A stretch of 21,104 bases of DNA from Gp6-AA40 sp046765795 (GCA_046765795.1 JBKPRH010000387.1:1-21104); one strand, 5' to 3'. Positions 13,381-20,618 are shown, counted from the first letter of the stretch. The notes: generated by a model from the sequence alone, not told the origin. Made by a program: numbers and translations.

Positions 13381-15069
13381 CTACAGATCGCGTGACGCCG
13401 TGAACAGTCGCGTCCCTGGACGAAACTGCGACCACGCGAACCAGAACTCCGGAACGAGAATCAGCGATTTCAGTTGCGTGCCCTTGAGCGGCCCTTTGAG
13501 ACAGAGTCCGTAAGCGTCCCACGTCGATCGCGTTTCGAGATCGATGACGGTGCTCGCATCGGCATCGCCGGCGCGGAAGCGCAACACCTTGCCCTTCGCT
13601 CGTGCCTCGAATGCCGTCGTTGTGTCAGACGAGGGCTGATGGACCACCACGATCGGCACACCACCGAGGCGTTCGTTGACGACTCGAGCGACACTCAGTT
13701 CCTTTAGCGGAAAGGCCATCGTTTCGTTGCCCACGCCGAGCCCGGCGATCATTTCTCTCGGGCGGAGCCGCGTATCGGTGCTGAACGAACCTGTCGGTGC
13801 TTCGCCTTCCCCGGACCGAAGGTTTTGCTTCTGCCGTGGTCTCATGACGGAGATCCGTTCCGCATATCCGGGCAGCGGCTTGAGCAGCGTCGTATGGGGA
13901 TAGCGCGTGCGCCACGCTTTCCAGGTGGTCAGGAGGAAGGGATAGAGCATGAGCTTGCTTCCCTTGAGCGGACCCGAGATCGCTTCGCCAGTGGACTGCT
14001 GCCAACGGCTGCCGGTCTCGACGTCACGATGCACCTCATTCGCATTCATCATGCTGTCGTATTCGAAATGCAGGCGGCGTCCGTTCAGTTCAGCGCGGAA
14101 GACTGCGCCGGTGCCGCACGTGCCGCACCACGTCACTTCGATCGGACCGTCCGGCATCTGATCGTCCACCGTGCCATGCTGCGTGAGATCCAGCGCCATG
14201 TATGCTTTGGCGATCTTGCCTTGCGCGACGCCGATCACGAGGTCTTCATCCATGGCAAACGATGCCTCTGGCGCCGGAACGAAGGTCGGGTCGTGCACCG
14301 CGACGTACGGCATCATCGCTGGTGTCTGCGCAGGCGCTTGTGGATCGGCGACGTGAAAGAACAGCAGCTTCGTCGGCTCGCGAGTGCCGACGTTTCTGTA
14401 GATCAGTCCCTGCCTGTTGGCTGGATCGAGAAACACATCGCCAGCCGTAAACGTCTGCGCTTGCGCCGACGCACCGAAGACCGTGAGCGTTCCTTCGAGC
14501 ACGTAGATGAGGCCTGGGCCGGCGTGTGCGACGGCCTCCGTGCGCGTCTCAGTAGGAAGCGTCAGCCGGATTAGACGGAGTTCCTGCTTCCTCGTCGATG
14601 AAAGCGGCACCTGCCACTGCGTCAGATCTGAGAACGATAACTTGGTCGGTGCGTCCGGGAGCGGCTTGAGAAGCGACGCGGGCACTCCCGTTCGGCCGGC
14701 GTGAAAGATGAGCAACGTCGCCGGCTCCGCACTCAGGCTGCGCATCACCTTGTGTAACTGCCTCGGCGCCTCGGAGAAGAAGCTGCCAGGCTTGTACTTG
14801 GCCGGCGGATCGGGCTCGACCTGGTTTTCGATCTCACCCTGCACGATGTAGCCGATTGTCGGGCCCGCGTGTGAGTGCTCGGCAACCGGTTTCGCCGGCA
14901 TCGTGAGGCCGTTGACGCTGATGATCGGCTCGACTTCGTCTGGCAAAGGCGCTCGCACGAGAATTTCCCACTGGGGTTTCGCGTCGCTCGCTTGCGCCAC
15001 AAGCCGCACGGCCGACACGATCCCCAGCACGGCGGCCAGGGCCGTGATCGTGGTTCGCGATGTCGTCAT
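13381..15069 (-). CDS. Exported double-cupin / DUF3179 fusion protein
   Basis: A 562-residue exported protein. The signal peptide is about 1-27. Cupin 1 (about 35-128) keeps metal-type histidines, HSH at 65-67 and His106. Cupin 2 (about 160-240) has AHAGPGLIYVLEG but lacks most ligands. Residues 275-560 are DUF3179: QMPDGPIEVTWCGTCGTGAVF with CxxC at 315-318, WQQSTGEAISGPLKG at 356-370. A second, diverged copy at about 468-556 repeats DLETRSTW and LKGPLKGTQL but has no CxxC. A DUF3179 fused to cupins is unusual in my experience. AAAGGAA before the ATG supports the start. It is the last gene of the ECF sigma operon. Redox or metal binding in the periplasm is inferred. Confidence 0.83.
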   Translation of the reverse strand: MTTSRTTITALAAVLGIVSAVRLVAQASDAKPQWEILVRAPLPDEVEPIISVNGLTMPAKPVAEHSHAGPTIGYIVQGEIENQVEPDPPAKYKPGSFFSEAPRQLHKVMRSLSAEPATLLIFHAGRTGVPASLLKPLPDAPTKLSFSDLTQWQVPLSSTRKQELRLIRLTLPTETRTEAVAHAGPGLIYVLEGTLTVFGASAQAQTFTAGDVFLDPANRQGLIYRNVGTREPTKLLFFHVADPQAPAQTPAMMPYVAVHDPTFVPAPEASFAMDEDLVIGVAQGKIAKAYMALDLTQHGTVDDQMPDGPIEVTWCGTCGTGAVFRAELNGRRLHFEYDSMMNANEVHRDVETGSRWQQSTGEAISGPLKGSKLMLYPFLLTTWKAWRTRYPHTTLLKPLPGYAERISVMRPRQKQNLRSGEGEAPTGSFSTDTRLRPREMIAGLGVGNETMAFPLKELSVARVVNERLGGVPIVVVHQPSSDTTTAFEARAKGKVLRFRAGDADASTVIDLETRSTWDAYGLCLKGPLKGTQLKSLILVPEFWFAWSQFRPGTRLFTASRDL

Positions 15070-15071
15070 GC

Positions 15072-15170
15072 CTATTCCTTTGGTCGAACTTCGAACGTGA
15101 GGATGCGCGTGTTCTCGTCGGCGCTCGCCGATCGAGCCTCAGGTGTTGGTGACGATGGAGCCTGTGCCAT
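15072..15170 (-). CDS. Possible 32-residue ORF between the cupin genes
   Basis: An ATG at 15170 opens 32 codons (MAQAPSSPTPEARSASADEN... ending FEVRPKE) and stops 2 nt before the start of the cupin/DUF3179 gene. It is in the same frame as the upstream cupin gene, whose TGA (15183-15185) is followed by CGC GAG TTC GCC and this ATG. It may be a short translated linker ORF, a C-terminal extension lost by a stop mutation, or chance. No ribosome binding site was seen. Confidence 0.25.
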   Translation of the reverse strand: MAQAPSSPTPEARSASADENTRILTFEVRPKE

Positions 15171-15182
15171 GGCGAACTCGCG

Positions 15183-15614
15183 TCACGCTGGTGAGCTGAG
15201 CGGGCTGCCTTTCGGCACCAGCATGAAGACCACCGCGCGCGTCGGTCCATCAGATCTCGCCGAACCGTTGGTAGTGTGGACGGCACCGGACGGTTCGAAG
15301 AACGTGCCGCCGACGGGCAGGACCTTTTCCGCTTCGTTGTTGATCGCGAAGCGCATCTGTCCTTCCACCACGTAGCCGAGGACGGCTCCCGGATGGCGAT
15401 GACCGGGACCTGGCGCGTTGCGTCCGGGCGCGATGTTCAGTTCGACGAGCACGACGTCCCAGCCGTCGAACGGACCGCTCAACGCGTGCCGCGCCAGTTC
15501 GGCGGCAGCTCGAGGTGCAGGTGTTTGTCCTGTTGATGTCTGTGCGTCGAGAGCCATCGGCAGCAACGACGCCACCGCCAGCCCAAGGAATGCCCGTCGA
15601 TCCTGCGTCTCCAT
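15183..15614 (-). CDS. Tat-exported small cupin protein
   Basis: A 143-residue single-domain cupin with a twin-arginine signal, DRRAFLGLAVASLLP (5-19), so it is probably exported already folded, often with a metal bound. The cupin core has HRHPG (His72, His74), GYVVEG (80-85) and AVH (His113), giving three candidate metal ligands; the usual Glu between them is absent. It resembles cupin 1 of the next gene (HxHxGxxxGYxVxG in both), so they are likely paralogues. AAAGGAG sits 7 nt before the ATG. The gene starts 22 nt after the anti-sigma stop. Candidate output or sensing partner of the sigma/anti-sigma pair; that role is inferred. Confidence 0.85.
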   Translation of the reverse strand: METQDRRAFLGLAVASLLPMALDAQTSTGQTPAPRAAAELARHALSGPFDGWDVVLVELNIAPGRNAPGPGHRHPGAVLGYVVEGQMRFAINNEAEKVLPVGGTFFEPSGAVHTTNGSARSDGPTRAVVFMLVPKGSPLSSPA

Positions 15615-15636
15615 GTTCGCTCCTTTGTTCTCGTTC

Positions 15637-16863
15637 TTATCGAGTCACGTGAATTCCGAACAACGCGAGGCCCACAGTCACCACCACCGTGGTTCCCACG
15701 AACGCACCTGCGTACGACAATCGGCGAACCCACGCCTCAGCGAGGTAGGCCATCGCCGCAAGACGCGCATACACGCCAACGTGAAAGAGAAATGCGGTCA
15801 CTCCAAGCAGGAGAAACGGCAGCGACGCAGCCGCACGAGGATTCGCGAGCAGGTTCAATTGATTGACCGCGGTCGCTGTCGTCGTCGCCGCTTGAGGCTG
15901 GGTCACCAGCAACCCAGAGAAGACGTGCATCAGAAGAAACGCCGCGAGATACCAACCGGACACGGTTTGAAGATTTCTGGCCACGGCTCCCGCCCGAACG
16001 TTCTTCAAGCCCATGGCCACTCCGGTTGCGATCTGAATTCCCACCGCCACGACGATCAACGTGTAGATGGCTGGCTCGTGAGACGCGACGCGCATGACGC
16101 TTCTCATCGCGGTGTAGGCAGGAACACTGACGAACGCGAGCGCCTGGTTGATGACGTGGCCGAGGACGAAGACCGTCAGGATCAGAGCCGACAGGCGATG
16201 CACGTACGAGAAACGCGATTTCGGGTAGAACGTCTGCGGCCAAGGAAGCAGCGCCACCAGCGTTCCCAGCGCGATCACGCCGTACCAGGACCACAAACCA
16301 AAACCTAACGACAGGCTCACGTTCAGGCGAGCGACCAGCAGATAGAGTGCGGGGCTGGTCGCGGCCAGCAACGCACCGGCGACCAGCAAACGCGTCGATG
16401 CACGTTGTCCCCTCCGATCGGCCGTCATGCGATTCAGGGCAAAGACCGCGAGAAACGGCCCGGCGCAGGCCCATAGCAGCGAGATCGCCACGAGTGGAAT
16501 GAAGACCAGATGCTCCTGTGCCCATTGACCGCTGCCGAACAGCGCCTGAAGCGACACGGGATATGCAAGCGGCACCAGCCACACGAGCGCCATGCCCCAG
16601 GTCTCTCCCAACACCGATTGGCCCACGCCGGCCGGTGACGATTGGTCACGCAATCGCTCGCGGATCATGTGTCGGATTGCGAGCGTGTCGTCTAACGGCT
16701 CGACGTATTCGGGAGGCGTGACTGCGTTCAACGTTCGCGCGAGCGCCTCGTAGGCTCGGGCGCACTGCGCGCACGTCCTGAGGTGACGCTCGACGGCCAC
16801 CAGCTGCGGCCCGTCTTCGCCGTAGTAGTGCAGGACGAGCTCCTCGTCACCGAGATGGCTCAC
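15637..16863 (-). CDS. Anti-sigma factor: zinc-finger domain fused to a polytopic cytochrome b-like membrane domain
   Basis: A 408-residue membrane protein. Residues 1-70 are a ZAS-type anti-sigma domain with H27-x3-C31-x2-C34 (ERHLRTCAQC), which should bind and block the sigma factor encoded just upstream. Residues 90-408 hold about nine hydrophobic helices rather than the usual single one. Two of them align: YVHRLSALILTVFVLGHVI (220-238) and TVSGWYLAAFLLMHVF (300-315). Each has Ser and, 11 residues later, His (S225/H236, S302/H313), much like the haem-binding helices of succinate dehydrogenase anchors. Further His are at 222, 262 and 361. The GTG start overlaps the sigma stop (GTGA) and has GGAG upstream. 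Haem binding and redox sensing are inferred. Confidence 0.82.
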   Translation of the reverse strand: MSHLGDEELVLHYYGEDGPQLVAVERHLRTCAQCARAYEALARTLNAVTPPEYVEPLDDTLAIRHMIRERLRDQSSPAGVGQSVLGETWGMALVWLVPLAYPVSLQALFGSGQWAQEHLVFIPLVAISLLWACAGPFLAVFALNRMTADRRGQRASTRLLVAGALLAATSPALYLLVARLNVSLSLGFGLWSWYGVIALGTLVALLPWPQTFYPKSRFSYVHRLSALILTVFVLGHVINQALAFVSVPAYTAMRSVMRVASHEPAIYTLIVVAVGIQIATGVAMGLKNVRAGAVARNLQTVSGWYLAAFLLMHVFSGLLVTQPQAATTTATAVNQLNLLANPRAAASLPFLLLGVTAFLFHVGVYARLAAMAYLAEAWVRRLSYAGAFVGTTVVVTVGLALFGIHVTR

Positions 16864-17414
16864 AGCCCGCTCCGCAGAGGGTCTAGCGCGAGACGCAGTT
16901 TCCGGACCGCTCTGAAGATGTGCTGCTTCGCGGCGCTTTGTCCAATGCCGACGGTCTGTGCGATTTCACTGATCGAACAGCCTTCGTAGTGCCGGAGCGC
17001 AAACGTCACGCGTTCGAGCGGACTCATGGTGCTCATTGCCTCTGCCACCTGACGACGGCAGTCCGCACTCACCACGAGGCGCTCAGGATCGGGTGACGAT
17101 GAAGCTGCGGTATCGACGACGTCTGAGAGAGGACGTGGGTTGCTGACGTCAGGCCGCCGGCGCCGACTACGCAACTGATCGAGCGCACAATTCACGACGA
17201 TGCGATGCAGCCAGGTGCGCAGGTCGGCGCGCCGTTCAAACTGATCGAGACGAAGAAATGCATTGAGCAGGCTTTCCTGAACGACATCCTTCGCATCCTG
17301 TTCATGGCCAGTCATACGAAGGGCGAGGTTGTACATATAGCTCCGATGACGCTCGACGAGCGACAGGAACACCTCCAGATCGCCGTCGTTCATCTCACCG
17401 ACCCGTGGGGGCAT
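16860..17414 (-). CDS. ECF-type RNA polymerase sigma factor
   Basis: A 184-residue (or 177) extracytoplasmic-function sigma factor. Region 2 spans about 14-82, with DAKDVVQESLLNAFLRLDQF for core binding and -10 recognition. Region 4 spans about 130-180, with SPLERVTFALRHYEGCSISE and a helix-turn-helix in IAQTVGIGQSAAKQHIFRAV for -35 recognition. It is coupled by a GTGA overlap to the anti-sigma gene and heads the operon of two cupin genes. Starts at 17414 and 17393 (MNDGDLEVF) are both possible. The predicted promoter would start transcription near 17418, so 17414 would be almost leaderless while 17393 would have a leader of about 25 nt. ECF subgroup not assigned. Confidence 0.94.
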   Translation of the reverse strand: MPPRVGEMNDGDLEVFLSLVERHRSYMYNLALRMTGHEQDAKDVVQESLLNAFLRLDQFERRADLRTWLHRIVVNCALDQLRSRRRRPDVSNPRPLSDVVDTAASSSPDPERLVVSADCRRQVAEAMSTMSPLERVTFALRHYEGCSISEIAQTVGIGQSAAKQHIFRAVRKLRLALDPLRSGL

Positions 17415-17758
17415 CCACTGGTTGATTAGACTCCGGTAAGAGCGTGCGGTTAACGTGGCTATTGCCCGGGCACGCGCCAGCCGATCGCGACTCCCTGGAC
17501 GTGATCGTGTTGAACCGGAGCGGATTTCAACGCGATCCCGCGGCCGTGAACATCACGAGCGAGATTCCCTGGATGGCTGGACGATCGTCTGCCCAACCCG
17601 GGAGTTTGTGCGGCCTCACGTGTTTTCAGCGCGCCCACTTCCGCAGACCCTACGCCAATCACGCAGATTTGAATTCCTCGGGCCGCCAGGCAGAGTTGGC
17701 AACACCGTTGCTGTGACGTGGTTGTCCCGTCCCAAAAAACCCTGAAAAAGGAGCGTGA
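17415..17758. other. 344-nt intergenic region between divergent ECF sigma and Flp pilin genes
   Basis: No gene is supported here; open frames on both strands lack family features. It holds the ECF promoter candidate at its left end, an imperfect inverted repeat GTGTTGAA/TTCAACGC at 17507-17533, and the pilin ribosome binding site AAAAAGGAG (17745-17753) at its right end. No convincing sigma-70 promoter for the pilin gene was found. Confidence 0.5.
17425..17453 (-). promoter_or_regulatory. Putative sigma-70-type promoter of the ECF sigma operon
   Basis: On the minus strand TTAACC (17448-17453, 4 of 6 to TTGACA) and TCTAAT (17425-17430, 5 of 6 to TATAAT) are separated by 17 nt. The -10 ends 10 nt before the ATG at 17414. 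It looks like a housekeeping promoter; no GGAAC-type ECF autoregulatory -35 was recognised nearby. Confidence 0.45.
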
Positions 17759-17941
17759 ATGAAGGCGCTTGTTCTCCGGTTGGTCCGGAGCGATGACGGT
17801 CAGGACCTCATTGAATACGTCTTGATAGGCGCGCTGGTCTCCATTGTGGTGGTCTCCGGTGCGACCGCGCTCGGCACGAACCTGAATGACTGGTATCAGG
17901 GCATGGCAGACTGGGTTAACGACATGACTGCTGCTATCTGA
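17759..17941 (+). CDS. flp: Flp family type IVb pilin
   Basis: A 60-residue prepilin. DDGQDLIEYVLIGALVSIVVV is the class III signature: cleavage by a TadV-type peptidase is expected after Gly14, giving a mature protein that starts QDLIE with Glu at +5, followed by the hydrophobic assembly helix (about 18-40). The short C-terminal tail (NLNDWYQGMADWVNDMTAAI) is normal in length. AAAAAGGAG (17745-17753) gives a firm start. No tadA, tadB, tadC, rcpA or prepilin peptidase gene lies in the window, so this is an isolated pilin gene that must rely on machinery elsewhere. It converges on the SPFH gene with 25 nt between stops. Confidence 0.92.
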   Translation: MKALVLRLVRSDDGQDLIEYVLIGALVSIVVVSGATALGTNLNDWYQGMADWVNDMTAAI

Positions 17942-17966
17942 CGACCAGCCATTCAGTGCGCCCACG

Positions 17967-20006
17967 TCAGCGCTTCATGTCGCCTTCGATGCGCTTACGA
18001 ATCGCATCGGCTGACGCATTCCGCGGCGCCGCCTGGGCGTTGATGTCGCCTCCGAGTCGTTCCGACAGCATCAGCGTGAGCAACGCCTCCATCACGTTGC
18101 CGCTCAGTGGCGCGCCGCCGTCCTTGCCATTCGATCCGGCGATGAGGATCTTCGGCACCACGTCCACCTGCGACGACTGAATTGCTTCAGCGAAGCGGTT
18201 GAGCACTTGCTGCGTCAGTTGCAGACGCGGTCCGCCGTACGCGCGGACCTGCTCTTCGATCGCCATCGCCTGCGCGATGCCGACACGGGCGGTCTTTTCA
18301 GCATCGGCCGCGGCGATCGACTGGATGCGCTTTGCCTCACCCTCGCCGAGAATGCGAATCTTCTCGGACTCGGCGGTGGCGAGCGTTTGAATGCGCGCAG
18401 CCTCCTGACGCGAGCGTTCGTACTCGGCCTTACCCTGGTTGGTCTGAATGCCGATCGACAGCTCAGACTCGGTGATGAACGTCTGCTGCTTGGCGCGCGC
18501 CTCGGCCTCGCGTAGTTCCTTCTCCTTCATCGCCGCTTTTTCCTGACGGGTATAGGTCTCGACCTGCTCTTCGGCGATCTGCCGCGACCGCAACTGCGTC
18601 AGGATGGTCTCGATCTGACTGCCGGACGTGCTGGCCGCCGGTGTGCCAATCAGCACCTCCTGCAGCTCGAGGTTGTACTCGGCGAACTTCTCCTTCATCT
18701 GCTCGCCCGACAGCTGCTGAATCGCGCTGCGGTCCTGAATGAGCTGAATCAGCGTGCGCGTCTGACCGATGTTCTTGAAGTACGCCGACACCATCGGGTC
18801 GAGCGTCTGTTCGACAAGCCGCTTGATGTCGCCGAAGCGTTGAATCACGAGCGGCGCCTTGCGGTAGTCGATGTGCACGACCACCGACAGCGGCAGCGAC
18901 GGCTCGAACGCGTCCTTCGTGATGAGCAGCACCTCAGACAGGTTCTCGTCGTAGCGATGCGATCCGGTTTCCGACTTGTTCCACTTCAGGATGAAGTTCG
19001 TGGTCGGCACCGCCATCACCTTGCCGGCGTAGGTATTGAACGCATACTTACCCGGCAGCAGCGGCTCGCTCCACACACCGCGCTGGTTCTTCTTCACCAG
19101 CTCGCCGTGCTTGTACTGATCGCCAGTCAGGTCCACACCAATCTCGCCGGTATACGACACGACCACGCCGACGTTGCCGACCTCGATCACCGTCTTCGGG
19201 ATCATCTCGATCGTCGCAAACAGCCGGTTGATGTAGTAGGTGCCCTCGACGAGCGTCTGTAACTGACGGCCGCGCAGACCGCCGGCCTGCAGGAACTTCT
19301 CAGGATCCTGGAAGTTGTTGTGATACAGCGTCGGCGTCCTCACATCGTCGCCCACAGTCGGCGCGATGATCTGTCCATCCGGGAGCGACGGTCCATCGTG
19401 TACCGTGACGATGCCGATGGAATCTTCGGCGTCCTTGATCACCACCGGCTCGAAGCCGCGGCGCTCGGCGATGAGCGCAGCCGTCCGCTTGAACATGTCG
19501 GCCTCGCCCGGATCGAGCGCCAGGAAGTACACGCGCTCGTTCGTGATCACGACGAACTGCGCCGTGTTCAACGCGTACGTACCTTCACGCAGGAACTTGC
19601 GCTGCGGCCCTCTCTGACCACCGGAGCGCAGAAACGCGGACACGTCCTGGAAGTCGTTGGCCGTGACGTTGTTCGCCAGTGTCTGCGTCGGCGGCAGCGG
19701 ATGACCGTCGCGCGCGAACACGTAGCCGATCTTGCCCTGCGGGATGGTCACGAGCGGCATCTGATGCAGTCGGTATTGGAACGGCATCAGCACATGCCAG
19801 CCACCGCGAAGCAGCTCCGGCTGAAAACCGGCCTCACCGTTCAACGCGATGATGCCGTGTCTGATAGAGCCGCTCGGGCTCCACAACTTCTCCACGATGC
19901 CGACGCGATCATTGGGGATGTAGCGGAAGGTGAGCAGCAGTACCGTCAACGCGAACAGACCGAATGCAACCCACAGTACGAGCGACAGGGACACACCGAG
20001 TGCCAT
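17967..20006 (-). CDS. Flotillin-like SPFH/Band 7 domain membrane protein
   Basis: A 679-residue membrane-anchored SPFH protein. One N-terminal membrane helix (about 6-28) is followed by an unusual duplicated module: NDFQDVSAFLRSGG...EGTYALN (117-147) and NNFQDPEKFLQAGG...EGTYYIN (230-260). The SPFH core follows (about 262-470, with GVVVSYTGEIG), then a long Ala/Glu-rich coiled coil (about 480-600, with EAEARAKQQTF and LATAESEKIRILGEGEAKRIQ), typical of flotillins and used for oligomerisation. The C-terminus ends in a Gly-rich segment and a short helix. AAAGGA 9 nt before the ATG supports the start. Flotillins scaffold membrane microdomains; no NfeD-type partner gene is adjacent here. Confidence 0.9.
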   Translation of the reverse strand: MALGVSLSLVLWVAFGLFALTVLLLTFRYIPNDRVGIVEKLWSPSGSIRHGIIALNGEAGFQPELLRGGWHVLMPFQYRLHQMPLVTIPQGKIGYVFARDGHPLPPTQTLANNVTANDFQDVSAFLRSGGQRGPQRKFLREGTYALNTAQFVVITNERVYFLALDPGEADMFKRTAALIAERRGFEPVVIKDAEDSIGIVTVHDGPSLPDGQIIAPTVGDDVRTPTLYHNNFQDPEKFLQAGGLRGRQLQTLVEGTYYINRLFATIEMIPKTVIEVGNVGVVVSYTGEIGVDLTGDQYKHGELVKKNQRGVWSEPLLPGKYAFNTYAGKVMAVPTTNFILKWNKSETGSHRYDENLSEVLLITKDAFEPSLPLSVVVHIDYRKAPLVIQRFGDIKRLVEQTLDPMVSAYFKNIGQTRTLIQLIQDRSAIQQLSGEQMKEKFAEYNLELQEVLIGTPAASTSGSQIETILTQLRSRQIAEEQVETYTRQEKAAMKEKELREAEARAKQQTFITESELSIGIQTNQGKAEYERSRQEAARIQTLATAESEKIRILGEGEAKRIQSIAAADAEKTARVGIAQAMAIEEQVRAYGGPRLQLTQQVLNRFAEAIQSSQVDVVPKILIAGSNGKDGGAPLSGNVMEALLTLMLSERLGGDINAQAAPRNASADAIRKRIEGDMKR

Positions 20007-20042
20007 GACTCACAGTCCTTTCAGGTTGTTGTGTAGATAGGG

Positions 20043-20091
20043 CGCGCACGCGCCGCCGCGGCGCACGCGCGAAGCCGGATCTATTCCGGCT
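20043..20091. repeat. Two adjacent GC-rich hairpins upstream of the SPFH gene
   Basis: CGCGCACGCGCCG (20043-20055) and CGGCGCACGCGCG (20059-20071) are near-perfect inverted arms (11 of 13) and also contain an exact direct repeat GCGCACGCGC (20044-20053, 20061-20070; period 17). Next to them AGCCGGA (20073-20079) and TCCGGCT (20085-20091) form a perfect 7-bp hairpin with a 5-nt loop. The block is 37-85 nt before the SPFH start and also downstream of the 20242 gene, so it could be leader structure or a terminator without a T-run. Confidence 0.5.
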
Positions 20092-20241
20092 GGTGTCGGG
20101 GAGCCAAGGGGATGTGACCGCGGGTGTACGAGGCGAGAACGTTCGTCAGGGTGGTCACACTGGATTAGACGAATTCGGCCTGCCGCAGTTCAACGGCACA
20201 GTTCTGCAATGTTACAAAGATAGCAGCCAGCTAGCGAAGAT

Positions 20242-20574
20242 TTATCGCCGCCGGTCGTCGTGGTGTTTGCTCGTGAGACGTGCGGCGTGTTCGGCGCAGA
20301 GCGCGCTGCGCATCCGCAGTTCGCGCACGACCCCGACCACCACCGTGGCGGTGTTCGGGCAGTCGGGCCAGTCGCAGATGTACTCGGAGACGGCTTCTTC
20401 TCGATCGTTGACGACGGTCCGCAGGGTGACGACAGGCATTCCTGCGATCAGTATGGCAGCACCTGAACCATCTGGCCACGAATAACCGTGGGCGAGATGT
20501 CCGGCGCCGGTGCCCGAGACGGCGGCGGCGAATGGGCGCGGCCGCTCGTACAAGATCATCGCGGACGTTGACAT
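20242..20574 (-). CDS. Small protein with putative zinc-binding Cys/His motif
   Basis: A 110-residue protein that I do not recognise as a named family. Its C-terminal half has CDWPDC (Cys67, Cys72) and CAEH (Cys93, His96), a C-x4-C-x20-C-x2-H pattern that looks like a treble-clef or ribbon zinc site, separated by a beta-rich TATVVVGVVRELRMRSA. The N-terminal half (ERPRPFAAAV...IAGMPVVTLRTVVND) is featureless. The start is uncertain: ATG at 20574, GTG at 20577 or ATG at 20559, all without a ribosome binding site. It follows the Cys-rich gene at 20840 on the same strand with a gap of about 44 nt, so co-transcription is likely. Metal binding is inferred. Confidence 0.55.
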   Translation of the reverse strand: MSTSAMILYERPRPFAAAVSGTGAGHLAHGYSWPDGSGAAILIAGMPVVTLRTVVNDREEAVSEYICDWPDCPNTATVVVGVVRELRMRSALCAEHAARLTSKHHDDRRR

Positions 20575-20618
20575 CACGGATCACGCCGGGGCAAGCACAC
20601 GCTCGGTGTCGAGTCGCG

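Noticed and set aside
13360..13382. Hairpin AGGGC/GCCCT between the VOC gene and the cupin-DUF3179 gene as a terminator
   Set aside because: Only five base pairs around a 13-nt loop, no T-run, and it overlaps a stop codon.
17455..17965. Open frames on both strands over the intergenic region and the Flp gene
   Set aside because: No domain, signal or ribosome binding site; the minus-strand frame is antisense to a clear Flp pilin.
18840..20036. Plus-strand frames of 140 and 238 codons opposite the SPFH gene
   Set aside because: Low-complexity His/Arg-rich antisense shadows of a conserved coding region.
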